Shown: piece by piece, positions 44,384 through 56,647 of the stretch
Layout: every line of letters starts with the position of its first letter
How positions within the stretch are numbered: the first letter of the stretch is position 1
Source of the DNA: Turbatrix aceti
Taxonomy: Eukaryota; Nematoda; Chromadorea; Rhabditida; Panagrolaimidae
Assembly: GCA_963969345.1 (NCBI GenBank)
Contig: OZ017766.1
Location: 12,028,001 to 12,092,000, forward strand
Length of the DNA stretch: 64,000 nucleotides
Direction: 5' to 3'
Program-made: the position numbers and the translations under genes
Notes under the pieces: model-generated
Told to the model about the DNA's origin: nothing
The model's database searches: none
The model's input: the letters and a program-made list of their open reading frames with translations, nothing else

Positions 44384-47300
44384 ATGCCGACGCTGAGCTT
44401 CAAGCTGACGCTGTATCATGCCACAGTGGAACAGGCTGAGGTTTATCTCCAGGTGAGGTTTTTCTTTGTTTTTTACGCGTTTTTCAAGCGATTTTTTTTC
44501 AGCATCTCTACAAAAACATCAATCTTCCGCTGAAGCCTAATTCATGTCTTGAGCGCTACGATGACATTGAATTTGAACAGCGGACCGAGCACGTGATCAA
44601 GATTGAAACTGAGTCTGATCTCCAGAAAATCATAACCAAGATTATCGAACTCGTCGCACGCGTCAATCTGACGCTTAGAAAAGCGATTGAGGAAAGGGAC
44701 ATCGGTGACACGAGTTTTATTGCTGTTACACTTCAGAATCTGGAGCACTTCAACGTCAAGCCTCAGTAAGTTGATTTATACCTAAAATAAAAAATGTTGA
44801 AATTAATTTGTTTTTTTTTTCAGGCTTCGTCATTACATTCGTACGCGCGCTATCAAGCTGGGTATCACTACGAAGCACAAGTGCTTTCTTCAAACTTACT
44901 TTCGGAACTACAAGTTTGGCAAGTCGATGGTCGATTTGAGCAACATCATGACGGCTTTTGGCTTTGACAAGGATTCCTTTGCCACTGTTTTTGACCACGC
45001 AACCCAGCGCATTCAGTGCTGTTTTCCGAACATCCGTCAGAAAGCGGATCAGAACGGCGAGAAGCGCCTCATCCAGATTAACATTCCCTACAGGGCTCTC
45101 CGGCGGTGTGTTCTCAACGTGAACAAAAAAGCTAACAACAACGTGAATGTCGAGTGCTTTCTGCAAGTCTCACACCCACCCCAGCTGTTCATTCGCTTAC
45201 TTCTGAAGGATCAGGGCAAGAGACCTCCGAGACGCTTTCTTACCTGGGACAACGACGAAAAGACCAAGTTGGCGTTTGAGCATTGCAATATGGTTTTGGT
45301 CGAATTTGAGGATATGACGGTTTGTTTTTTTGAGCATATTTGGGTAAAAAATGTATTTTTTTTCAGGTTATCGACTTTTTTGATGTTTTTACGACTCTTC
45401 AACGAGCGATGGAACGCAAGATCGAATTCTTCCCCATGGAACAGGAGAACCTCATGACACTCGATCGCTTCATCAACAATCCCCTGAACTCTGCTGTCGG
45501 ACTGCCCTTGTACATGCGAAAGCTCACGGATCAAAAATACTTTCCCCTCGCCTACGCCATCCAGGCACTCATTGCTGTCCGTGGCAGCATGACAGTGCTC
45601 TTTTTTCACCCTGATTCGATTCTCTTCGCCACATTTGTCAAGAAAGTCATCAAGATGTACGACGATGACTTGGAAAATGATCCCAGTGCTGGTGGGTTTT
45701 TATTTTATATTTGTTGCTGCATTTTTTATATCGCAATGTTTTTTTTCAGTTATCCCCCGAACGATCGCGATCCTCGAAAGCATGGTCAACTACGTTCAGT
45801 CGAATCTCAACATTCCGGATCCAGTTGTTCTGCTTGATTACCTCACGAAAAAGTACGTTCCTACGACAGAGGAAATTGTTCGAATGCAGGAAAAGGGATT
45901 TATGCGTGTTCGACGCATCATCGTCACGCCGACTCGAATTCTGCTTGGTGTTCCCGAATTTATGATGGGCAATCGATCGCTTCGTGCTCAGGGTGCCGAT
46001 AGGATGCTTCGCGTTCTCTTCCGAGACGATGACGGCATGCAGCTTCAACAACTGCCCAGCGAGTTGCTCATCAAGATCGTCAAGAACATGCTGCTGAACG
46101 ATGAGTTTTTCATTGGATGTGAGTTTTTTTGGGCGTTAGATTTGTTGAAAATGACGCAAACAATTTTAGTGCAAAAGTTCAGCTATCTTGGTTCATCCAA
46201 CAGTCAAATGCGTGACTCCGGCACGTACTTTCTCCGTGGCTCGGCTGCCGACGTCATCGAAGCTCGAAAGACCTTTGGAAAGTTTAAATCCTCCGAGGGC
46301 GTGGCCAAGATGATGTCGCGCCTTGGGCAGGTCTTCACCCAGTCTCGAAATGCCGAAATCGACCTTCCTTACGAAGCTTACAGTCAGAGTTTCGACTATA
46401 TTGGTGGAAAGGACCGCAACGGCAAGGAGTACACCTTTTCTGACGGCGTAGGCATGATTTCCGAGCGCTTTGCCAAGCGGATTGCCCTTGACCACGAAAT
46501 CGTCAACTGTGTGCCTTCTGTCTACCAGATTCGTTTCCGGGGCTACAAGGGCATTGTCGCTGTGAGTAGGATGTTTGATCGTGCCCGTGAACAGGCTGAA
46601 GCCGACGGCATCGAGATCAAAATCGATCCTGTGACCAAGAAGCTGCCCTGGTTTGCGCAGGATGTCATCTTTCGTGGATCGCAGAGCAAGTTCTATGCTC
46701 CTCCTTCGAATCGCATCGAAATTGTCAAGGTTTCTGCGCCGATTTCAATGTCTCTCAATCGACCGCTCATTAACATCATGGATCAGGTTTCGGAGATGCA
46801 CGGCAGCGAATGTCATTCACGGGTTACGAAGAGGATTTTTGGTCTCCTGGAGGCTGATATCAACCGGCTACTGCTTCCGCTCGTCGACGAGCATCAGGCG
46901 ATGATTACGCTGGGAGAGTTCCCGAAACTTATTCACTACAATCTGCTCACTGACTTTAAGGTCACGGATGATCCGTTCTTTTCCGCGATGTTGAGGACCT
47001 CAGCCCAGATTGGATTGCGTGAGTTTTGTATAATTAAATTTTTTTCTTTAATTACTAATTCATAATATAAAAAATAGTTTTCTAAAATTTGGAAAACAAA
47101 AAAGTTCAATAAATTGTAAAATTTTTTATTGTATTTATAATGTTTTTTTTTTAATTTAGAAAAATGAAAAAAAATTTGTAAGTTGAGAAAATTGTTTTTC
47201 AGGCAGATTGGTCGAGAAAATGCAGATCCGAATTCCAACGTCGCACGGACGAATGATGTTTGGCATTGTCGATGAATTGGGCATCCTGACCTACGGCCAA

Positions 47301-49759
47301 GTCTTTATCCAGTTCACCGTCAACGCGGCCTGCAAATACCCAACGCGCGAGATGAAGCGTGTTGTTCTCAACGGACCTGTCATGATTACCAAAAATCCCT
47401 CGGTTGTCGCGGGTGATCTTCGGATGTTCGAAGCCGTCGACATTCCTGCTCTTCACTACCTCTGCGACGTCGTTGTCTTTCCCCGCTTTGGTCCCCGTCC
47501 TCATCCAGACGAAATGGCTGGCTCTGACCTTGATGGTGATGAGTATTCCATCATGTGGGATTCGGAACTCTTTATTGACCACAATGAACCCGCTTTCGAT
47601 TTCACGCCTCCAAAAAAGAAACCGATCATCGATGACGCTTTATCCGAGGAAGAAAGACACGCCCAGTTGTCACGGAAGATGGCGGATTTCTTTACGGACT
47701 ACATCAGCTCGAATTCGGTCGGCACGATTGCGACTTCGTATCTCGTGGCCGCGGATTTATATGGCATCAACAGCGGGGTAAGCTTTATTTTTTTACTAAA
47801 GGGAAAATATTTTTTGTATATTTTTAGGTCTGTTATTCCCTGGCCATCAAGCACAGCCATGCGGTCGACTTTCCCAAGTCAGCAATTGCACCCAAGCCCC
47901 TGACAAAAACGTGGATCAGGGAACATCCCCCCGAGACCATTCGCCGATATCCCGACTACATGCAGCGACCGATGGGGGCCACCTACGTCAGCAACCGGCT
48001 CCTTGGACACCTTTACAGGTTGGTTTCGTAATTCCAGGTGATAAACTCTTTGTGGTTTTTTAGGTACGTGTTGGATATTCTGGAACGCATCAGGTTTGAA
48101 TCGCACACCGAGTTGCCCCCACCTATGAATGGTTCTTTTATTCTGCGGTCCCTGTTTTATGAATGCGAGGATGTCGGCAAGTACGTCAAACAGGCTGAAC
48201 AAAAGTACCATGAGTACTCGACTGCTATTGAGGTTGGTGGGAGTTTAATAATTTCATTATAGTTTTTATAAATTTAATAAATTTAAATTGATTGACTATG
48301 TACCATTTTTTAGAGCCTCTGTGAAAGCTACGGTATTCGGACGGAAGCGGAGCTTTTCACCGGTCAATTCAATGCCCTGAAAACAAAAGTCAGTGACCGT
48401 GATACCGACAGCATGACATTCTACAACACCCAGCACACCATCCTTGAACGCCTTCACGAAATTTACTACTCTCACCGCAAAGACTTCTTTGCCGAGTTCG
48501 GCGGCATCGAAGCGTGCACCAGAGTTGACGAATCCCGGCAGTTCCAGGCTACTTCCGATGTCCGAGTCACGAAACGCATCTGCTTCGATCCAAGTCTCAA
48601 AATGCGTCAGAAAGCCGCGGCGTACTACTTTGTGGCCTACACCCGGCAGAAGAACTTTGCATTTGCCTGGCTCGTCGCTGACATCCACTCGTTTACGATG
48701 GATCAATGGAGGCGCGCCCATACTGACGACCTGACGTTTGAGAGGTTTTCCAACTTTCCTCTGGGCTATTTTCTGTCTCGTCGAATCGCCAATGCTATCG
48801 CTCAAGGAAGTGTTCTCTGGACCGAGAATTCCAAGTACTGTGATGCTGCCGAAAAGACCCAGCAGGAGCCGGAGAAGGCTGAGGAATTTGGCATTCATCC
48901 GAAGGTCGCGGAGTACCATCGGGATGTTCCGGGCTTCGGCAATCTTGTAGCCTATCTTCGTGCTTGGGCCAAGTTCCACAAACTGCACATTGCAGAGCAG
49001 GATACAGATGGACCACCGATTGATCTGTTTCATCTTGATCTGTTGTTCCTCATGCACGCCGAAGGCTCGATTGCCGGCGTTGGAGGCGCTTGGCTGACTG
49101 TGAGTTAGTATATTAAAAAAATTTTATGAAAATTTTTTTTAGGTCAAGCACAACATTCGCGCGGATGAAGGAGGTTGTGGACGCTACTTCTACACTTTTC
49201 TGCAATTCCTCACCACCCGATACTTTGAAACCATGGACTCGCTTACGTTTGAGCCCCACAGCACCCATACTTGGAGCCAGGCCCAATGTCGTCGACTGTC
49301 ACACGTCGCAGCGGCTACGTTTTACCCTATTGTCGTGAACCGTCGCTTCTCTGGCCTCCCGGATTCCTCGCCCGAGGAACGCATCGTTCGGGAACACGCG
49401 CTGGAAGGCGGCATCTTCACCATCGAGATTCCGGCTATGAACTACGGAAAGGATGACCCGTCTGTCGTGCGGGATCTGAAGAAAATCGCCAAGGCATTTG
49501 GATGCTCTTATTGCGCGGTCACCGAACAGGAAGCCTGGCATGGAGGTTTGTTTACTTTTTTTTGGGGGTGAAGAGAATTAATAGATTTTTTTCAGTCAAA
49601 AAGTACACAATTCGACCGGTTGGCCTCATTCATCAGATTCGAAACTTTCGAGAGTATCTCAGCGTTTCGCCCGATCTCAACGAACCGGATCTTCGGATGC
49701 GTACCGATTGCCTGCCTCAGAAAGTCTACGCTAAAATTAAGCATTTCAACCGGGTTTAA
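44384..49759 (+). CDS. Cellular RNA-dependent RNA polymerase (EGO-1/RRF type)
   Basis: Twelve exons (44384-44452, 44503-44765, 44824-45319, 45367-45691, 45750-46118, 46170-47018, 47203-47777, 47828-48018, 48064-48232, 48314-49099, 49143-49545 and 49596-49759) splice in continuous phase to 1552 aa, similar to C. elegans EGO-1. The catalytic double-psi barrel motif is DLDGD in EMAGSDLDGDEYSI, with Asp899, 901 and 903. Upstream are FSDGVGMIS, QIRFRGYKG and FRGSQSKF, all typical of eukaryotic RdRPs. The enzyme copies target RNA into secondary siRNAs in RNA interference. No truncation or in-frame stop is visible. A MUT-7-like exonuclease lies downstream. Confidence 0.97.
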
Positions 49760-50166
49760 CCTTTATGAAAATGACCAGTTTGCAGTTGTTTTTGAATTTT
49801 TTACATCATTCCATTACCATGTTTTTTTGATTATTTATTTTTTAATTGTGATAAACATTGTTTTTTGATACGATTTTTTTTCAATTTTTGGTTTTTCCTG
49901 TAGAGCGCAAATTGTTCATCGTTCGCAGTTCACAAATTGCAAAATTATTGGTCGTTCGATAACTCAAATCCCACAGTGAATTGCACCATTTGGTCGGGTC
50001 CACAGTGTGGACTCCACACCAAAGCAGAAAATCCGGCCTTTCCGACCAAAAAAAATCCGACCAAAAAAAAAATGTTTGGCGACCGGCCGCACTTTAGGCC
50101 GGCCGGCGGCCTGATTTTGAGACCGGTTTTATGCCTTGGTCTACATATGTGTACATAAGTGTACAC
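49760..50166. other. RdRP 3' flank
   Basis: T-rich 3' flank, then GC-rich patches (about 50085-50125) of unknown origin. No gene seen. Confidence 0.4.
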
Positions 50167-50512
50167 CAGACATGAAAATGGCCCGCCGAAGCCCGGCCCG
50201 GGCCCGGCCCGGCCCGGCCCAGGCCCTGGCCGGGCCTGTGACTTTTCAGTAGGCACGGAAAAGCCCGTTTCGGCCCGGTATTTAATAAATAATGTAAAAA
50301 ATTATAAAAATTTACTGTATTTTGGTTATTTTTAACAAAATTTAGTCTCTACAGATAGAAAACATGGTATTTTGAATAAAAACCAGTAATTTATGTCATT
50401 TATATAACGATTGGCTGCTATTTTTTTGGATAAAAATTCAAAAAAAAACAGAGAGGATAATTTCGGGCCGGCCCGGGCCTAGGCCTAAAAATTAGGCCGG
50501 TTTTCATGTCTG
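50167..50512. mobile_element. hAT-type MITE, GGGCCC-rich (346 bp)
   Basis: The ends are CAGACATGAAAA and TTTTCATGTCTG (12-bp inverted repeat), flanked by the 8-bp direct repeat GTGTACAC (50159-50166 and 50513-50520), which fits the hAT target consensus nTnnnnAn. Just inside each end the DNA is a dense array of GGCCCG/CGGGCC words. The middle is AT-rich with no coding capacity. Confidence 0.9.
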
Positions 50513-50748
50513 GTGTACACTTGTTTTTTGGCTGATCTATAGGACAATGCGCTTGGCGTTGCGTGTCCAAGACGAACAGCCATGCGCGCACAATAGTTTT
50601 GTGTTTACGCTCTGTTTTTTTTGTGTCTCCGCATGTGATTGTTTATGTCGTCTCAACAAGCCGTGTGACTTTTTCCCGATGTATAATTTGTGCTCGTGAA
50701 TACACCAGGTATGCTTCCTGGAGTCAGAAGTATTTTTGTCCTGCTAAA

Positions 50749-50994
50749 ATGGTAAATGGGCCCAAAGTGACCGAGTTAACAAAAAGCGAGTCATTGGAAG
50801 CCCAATCCTTGGAAGCCCAGTCAAGGGAACGAGTAATGCAAACCTTTCGAAAAGCGGAAACGGTTGCCTTGGTGGCGGAGAATTGCTCTGGTTACGTTAC
50901 CAAGGGGTGTAGTTTGTTAACTACGCTTTTTGATGTTGTTTTTGTGTGCTGCAAGAGCGCTTATTACTCGTGTGATCATTGCATGCGGGTATGA
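50749..50994 (+). CDS. Hypothetical 81-aa frame between MITEs
   Basis: ATG frame with a LEAQS direct repeat, an amphipathic Arg/Glu segment and a Cys-rich end (CSLLTTLFDVVFVCC). It ends 28 bp before the next MITE, so the insertion may have split a longer gene. No family is recognised. Confidence 0.25.
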   Translation: MVNGPKVTELTKSESLEAQSLEAQSRERVMQTFRKAETVALVAENCSGYVTKGCSLLTTLFDVVFVCCKSAYYSCDHCMRV

Positions 50995-51021
50995 CACGAG
51001 TAACAAACATGGGGTGGTTAG

Positions 51022-51501
51022 CAGGGATGGGTGAACACTTGTTTTTTTTGTTCATGAACAAACATGAACATTTTGTCAATTTTGTTCACAAGTATGAACA
51101 AACGTGAACACTTTCAATCGTGTTCATGAACAAACGTGAACAAACACAATGAACAAATTATAAAGGCTGAACTTCATTTTTATCCTTTATTTTTGACAGT
51201 ACAATCAAAAATGAAATCAAAAATTACTATTATTTAGAACTTAAACTTGTTGGCAAAAACAAACATTAATCCGCTTAGTTTCTCATAACAGAGACGGTTG
51301 CGCAAAACAGTAATGTTGGCAGCCACCGAGAAAAAGTGGATCATTTTGTTCGTTTTTTCTGTTCGAAAAATTTAGTCGTGTTCATGAACAAACATGAACA
51401 TAGCCGTTCATTTAATTTTTGTTCATGAACGAACATGAACAGCAAATTTTGGATTTGTTCATGAACAAACACGAACGAACATGAACGTTCACCCATCCCT
51501 G
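51022..51501. mobile_element. hAT-type MITE, GTTCATGAAC-rich, with hATC remnant (480 bp)
   Basis: The ends are CAGGGATGGGTGAAC and GTTCACCCATCCCTG (15-bp inverted repeat), flanked by GTGGTTAG on both sides (51014-51021 and 51502-51509). Both subterminal regions are filled with the palindrome GTTCATGAAC and variants. The centre on the minus strand, about 51346-51234, reads FFSVAANITVLRNRL then LSGLMFVFANK and stop, which matches the C-terminal dimerisation region (hATC) of hAT transposases. The element is therefore an internal-deletion derivative of an autonomous hAT transposon. Confidence 0.93.
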
Positions 51502-52346
51502 GTGGTTAGTGTTGGGTTTTGGAAGATATTGTGATCGTAAAAAACTATCATCTGTCTTGTGAGATTTTTGAAAAATAGGTAACCATAAACTCCGATTTAC
51601 GTTTTCTTTTCTTTTGTTTTTTTTTTATTTTTAAATTTCTTCCTGCGCGACAAAGCAGTGTCTTTTTTATTGATTGATTTATAGCTTATGGTCCTGTTAG
51701 GTTTGATGTCACAGCCAGCCATCTTGCTTGTGCGATGCGATGATTGCTGGTTCTGTGAGAAATATCTTTTTTTACTGTTTGGGATCGTGGTTGTATTAGT
51801 GACACTACTTCGAATTTTGCAATTTCTATTTTCACAACTTCGATTTTTGCAACTTTGTTCGAAATCATTTTTGCGATTTCGCAAAAATGAAGATATGATT
51901 TCGAAATATTTATTTTTGTTTGGGTTACGATTTTTCCATGTTTTCATTTTTTTTCAATTTTTTCGGTGTTTTTGTATTTTCTATGTTTTTCTGCAAATTG
52001 TTTTTTTATTTTTCCCCAACAAATTCAAATTTCCCCCATTAATCCGAACCCCACTCTCGAGCTTCCGTGCCATTTTCCCTACCCGTCTGTCCATCAAGTG
52101 GCGTGCAGCCTAGCATTCACTTTATTTTTCTTTCAAAGCATTTCCTGTATAACTGTACATTTTTTGAGGCGTCGAAATCAGTTCGCCTGCAACACAACAC
52201 CCAACAGACACACAAATCATCTTCCACCACCTCGAAGACGACGAAAAGTAATCGTCCGGTTGTGTTGGCTTGATGATAAACAACCACCTTTCCTGCGACA
52301 AAGCACGACTCATACTCGACGACGATACGGCGTTCGCTCACTAGCT
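51502..52346. other. Intergenic
   Basis: T-rich, with repeated TTTGCAA/TTTCTATTTT words around 51810-51900. The open frame 51688-52113 is low-complexity and shows no splice or family support. The 3' part is the promoter side of the exonuclease gene. Confidence 0.4.
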
Positions 52347-55215
52347 ATGAACATTCTGACAAGTTCGATAACTTCGGTCGCAACGACGCGTGGTGGTGGA
52401 AGCAGCGCGCATCAGTCAGTGGCGCCCCCTCGACGACCACTCGTCATCTCACAGCCACCATCTGAATCATCGGTCATCCGGCAGCCCACCACCATGCTCC
52501 TTGACATACCGGATATGGCATACCACCAGACGATGCTGGCCATTGCGAGGAAGTACAAGAACACCAAGCCGATCCGAGATGACATTGCGAGGATTCTCTT
52601 TGCCGATAAGAAAAATCCGATTGAGTACTTCTTTCAGCTTGTTGCCTTCCTCGAGCAGGGCAACAATGCTGAGAAGTACAAAATCATGGATGACCTGTCT
52701 GTTACCGGTGTTATTATTCAGGTTTGTTGATAAATAATTTATGCACATTTTTAACTTTTCATTTTTCAAAATAATTTTTACGTTTTTAATGAAAAATTTT
52801 TTTTTACATATTGATTTTTTTTTATGTAATTCAAAAAATCATTAAAAAAAAATTTATGTATTTGTTTTTAAATTAAAAATTTTTTTTCTTATGAAATTTT
52901 TTTCAGGCTTTCATCATCTGGCGAAAACAACTATCTGAACGCGAAGGCACGGAGTGTGCGATGGACGAATTGCTTGACATCGATGAATTTAACCTCATCG
53001 TAAACCACGACGCATTCGGTCAGGGCCCGGGCTCCAATTCATCGGATTCGGTAGCGGGCGATGTCGCGCCATCCCTGCTTGCCCAGAATCTCCAGGTCTC
53101 CAAACAACAGCTCTTCGATATGGTGTACCTCATGGCCAAACATGGCCTTTCCAAGAATTCGTATCGCGCTGTTGTTCACTGTTTTGGACTTTCGATCAAG
53201 GATACGGTCGAAGCTATCAAGAAGGCCGCGGATTGTGGTGTCGTTTCGTGAGTTTTTCTAATATTAAAAAAAAAGTTTTTTTATTACATAATTTTTTAAA
53301 TTATTTTTTTGAATTATTTTTAGCTACAAAGCCCTTCACGTAATCCTAACCGACTCCCAGTACCACAGCAAGCAAAAACTGTGGCCGGAAGTCGTCGTCC
53401 AATGCTTGTTGCTCGGGCCGCTGTCGGCGTACGCGATTGAGCGGTACGCATCTACAATGAACGCTGCCGAAAAAGCGAGTCTCCGTGACTCACTCAACTC
53501 GTGCGAGTCGATTGCCCAGACATTTGCCAGCTACAAGACTGCCGTCCGAGACATTCTTCATCGCTCTGATCCCGCACTGACTCTTGACGAATTTCGTCGT
53601 CATGTATCTGATCTCCTGGCTGATCTCAAGTGCAGTGAGTCTCTTTTTCTTTTGTTTTAAAGAAAAAAAATTGTTTGTCGTTGCAGAACCCAACACGGCA
53701 CTCGACATCTCTCCGGGTCTAGCGCTGTCTATTTTTCGAAATGCCCTCAAAGATAAGGAAAAGTTTGGTCCGTATTTTCGTGAACACACACAGGATTTGG
53801 CTTTTGACATCTGCTGTCGACAGCCCTCTCTGAAGACCTCCCTCGCCAAAAGTGCGGAGCGTGCTGGATACAGGGAGCTCGGAGCGTTTATTTATAAGCT
53901 AAATCGAGCCTCGAAGCCTCCCGAGTAAGTGAATTTCTTTTTTTGAACAAAAAACATTTTTTTTTTATTTTATGAAATTTTTTTTCTAAATTGTCATTGT
54001 TTTTCGAATTTTAAAATTATTAAAAAAAATTTTTTTTTAATTTTTGACGTAAATTTTTTCAGACAAGCTCCCTACCGTCCTTTCGATAAAGAAAAATATC
54101 TCACGTATCCTGCTGAAAAACCTGTGAAATTTGTGAATACTCTTGGCGAACTTGACTTTGTCCGTAAATTTCTTGAATCATGCGTCATCTGTGAGCCAGA
54201 ATACCCCTTTGTCGGCATTGACTGCGAATGGTCGCCCTATCAGCAGAGATCGCGTCTCTCCATCGTTCAACTCAGCGTCGAAAAAGCTGTGTACATTATC
54301 GATGCCATCATGTTTGCCCGCACGCCTCAGCTTGCCGCCTTTTTTGATACACTCTTCGGACCGACGACTTTCTACAAGGTCGGGTTTGGCATGAACGAGG
54401 ATATTGCGTACATTCGACACTGCACGCCCCAGAGCACTTCTGTCTACGCACCAAAAATGCTCATCGACTTCCGCGACGTTTTCGCCGATGTAAGTTTTTT
54501 CTGCATTTCATTAGCATTTTTGGGGGTTTTATAGGTTGTCAAGGCCGCACGGGCCAAGAATAATTCAATCAACGGATTGCTGCTGGCTCCACTGCGGCTC
54601 GGCAAGGCCAAGCCTCCGACCACGGCTCCGGCTCGTCCAGGCATTGACGGCGCCGACGAAGGAGCTGTAGTCCCAGATCCCGAGGTTCCAGTTCCGTCTT
54701 CGGATGATATCGACAAGTACGGAGTTCGCATCGTTGACGGCTACCGAGTCGTTGACGAGGCTAACCTCCAGCCGGATCACGTCAGGCGATGCGGCTTGGC
54801 TGCGTGCTGCGAAGCTCTTCTCGGCACGGGACTCAACAAATCCGAAACCTGCTCGGCGTGGGAACGGCGTCCACTTCGGCCCTCTCAGATGGCTTATGCT
54901 GCGCTTGACGCGCACTGCCAGTTATCGCTCATGCGACGTCTCGTAATGTGGTGCCGCTACAACGACATTGATATTCAGAAAATTCTTACCTCGCAGCCGG
55001 AGGTCAAGGTTCCCCTGCCGCTCTTTTTTGACGAAATTGGCAAGGTGCCTTCGCCCCCTCCAGCACCGGATGTCAGCCAGCCTCTGCATTTTGCACCCTA
55101 CATGCCGGTAACGACAATTGCGGATGCCGCTGCTGCGGGGCACTATCGCATGCAGCAGGCAAATCAATCCCGAAGTATTGCCGGCAACGCTTTTTGGAGC
55201 AGCGCGGAAAAATAG
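52347..55215 (+). CDS. MUT-7/EXD3-type 3'-5' exonuclease
   Basis: Six exons (52347-52721, 52907-53247, 53324-53634, 53687-53924, 54063-54489 and 54535-55215) give 790 aa. The N-terminal half is helical and of the MUT-7 type by position. The DEDDy exonuclease domain shows GIDCEW (Asp475, Glu477), FGMNEDIAYI (Asp535) and AYAALDAH (Tyr685, Asp689), so all catalytic residues are present. C. elegans MUT-7 is needed for transposon silencing and secondary siRNA production in mutator foci; EXD3 is the vertebrate relative. A Pro/Ala-rich insert (about residues 582-610) sits between the DEDD motifs. Later ATGs in exon 1 are possible starts. Confidence 0.88.
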
Positions 55216-55389
55216 GAAAAAATGATAATGGCAGAAGAAAAGAAATCATTTGATCGCGCATTTGCATTACAGTATTTCTGTAAAAAGTCACTTCATTGTT
55301 TACACGCTGCTGTTACATAAAGAATCAATTGGCGGAAGATGTTGTCTATTGGGGTATTGGATCTTCAAACAGCCAAAAAAAGACCGTCG

Positions 55390-55605
55390 TAACGGGCTCG
55401 GTTTTTGTGTACACGAAAGTTTTCGCTCAATGATTAGGGCGACGCGGCGTCCCAATCATTGAATTATTAAAGGTCCACCCGATAATAATTCAACGCGACC
55501 TTCTATCGAAGAATTTATTAAATTTGTGTTTCCAGGAAGCAAAGATCTTCATCAAATGTTTGAAGAATAACGGGATGCATTTGTTGCAATATCGCTGTAA
55601 TAAAA
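55390..55605 (+). pseudogene. Decayed copy of glycosyltransferase last exon
   Basis: Bases about 55420-55600 match the last exon of the gene at 58247 (SIEEFIKFVFPGSKDLHQMF versus SIKAFIKFVFPGRKNLHQMF). An in-frame TAA replaces part of the DEYR segment and there are upstream frame breaks. Earlier exons are not found. It marks an old tandem duplication that now lies on the far side of a palindromic element. Confidence 0.8.
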
Positions 55606-55934
55606 AAACGTTTTTTTAGTGTAGATCAAGGAACCAAGTACTGTACAAATCAGAATCGCATTATGTATGTACATATATGTAATGTTGTGCTATATTGTAT
55701 GTACATATGTAATGTTGTGCTAACCATAGAGAAGGACGGTAAATGAATAAAATAAAAAAATGCAATAAAAAAATTTGATTGTCACAACATAAAAAAATAT
55801 TCAATTGAATTCTGCAATAAAAACTTTTTGCGAAAAATCGTATTGCTTTGCTTTCATTCTTTTTGAGCACGAAAATTTTTTTATTTGTTGGTGCGGCCCC
55901 AACACTCCTTTCGACGACCTAATGCTCCATACAG
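55606..55934. other. Left flank of palindromic element
   Basis: AT-rich. Contains a GTATGTACATATG direct repeat (about 55662-55705), and at 55897-55934 a CCCCAACACTCCTTTC unit that is repeated in inverted form inside the palindrome loop at 56522-56557. Confidence 0.5.
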
Positions 55935-56436
55935 CCCCAACACTCCTTTCACAGATCTAAAGCTCCATACTTTGTATTGTTCCCTAAGAATGCCTTATAA
56001 GGTATTTGGAAGATCTTCGAACGAATATGGACCATAAAAATACCCTATAGGACAAAAAGCGGGGAATGGTTTGACGACGCGTCGCGGCGCAGCATCGCGC
56101 AGCCATATGGCAGCGTATGAATCTTATAAGCCAAAAATATGATCTTACGGACTTGTATTTTTTTTCTTTTCTGCGATGCGAAAAACGATCAAGTTTGGTT
56201 TTGATGCCGGCAACCTGCACGTGCAACAAAATGAATCGAGCAAATTTTTTTCAAAAACTTTGGTTTTCTTATGGCAAGAGCGATTTGCCCGTTTGTTTTC
56301 CTAATTAATGTCCGTGATTTGTCGGTAATATTACTTAGTTTTGTCACCTATGAACCATTGTTTTCTGATTCTCATCTACGACGGCCCACTGCTTCTCGTT
56401 TTGTTAAGTAATTTTTTTTCGTTTATTTTTGTCGTA
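55935..56436. repeat. Left arm of 2.3 kb inverted-repeat element
   Basis: Reverse complement of 57716-58217 (positions sum to 114152). Mirror-image reading frames (56117-56308/57844-58035 and 55984-56229/57923-58168) translate identically, so the arms are near-identical over about 502 bp. The outer end is CCCCAACACTCC. Confidence 0.93.
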
Positions 56437-56647
56437 TACGAGTGAAAATTGGATCTAAAGGTCCGTATAAGAAAGAAAAAGAACCTTTCATGATTCATAC
56501 GAAGGTTCTTAAAAACAGCCTGTATGGAGCATTAGGTCGTCGAAAGGAGTGTTGGGGAGGCTGTTTTTAAGAACCTTCGTATGAATCATGAAAGGTTCTT
56601 TTTCTTTCTTATACGGACCTTTAGATCCAATTTTCACTCGTATACGA
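56432..56647. repeat. Perfect 90-bp palindrome with 36-nt loop
   Basis: Bases 56432-56521 are the exact reverse complement of 56558-56647 by eye. The loop (56522-56557) is the inverse of the sequence at 55897-55932. The palindrome overlaps the inner end of the left arm by a few bases and looks like a nested foldback. Confidence 0.9.

Noticed and set aside
51688..52113. Phe/Leu-rich 141-aa plus-strand frame
   Set aside because: Product of T-rich low-complexity DNA with no splice sites or promoter; not a membrane protein I can support.
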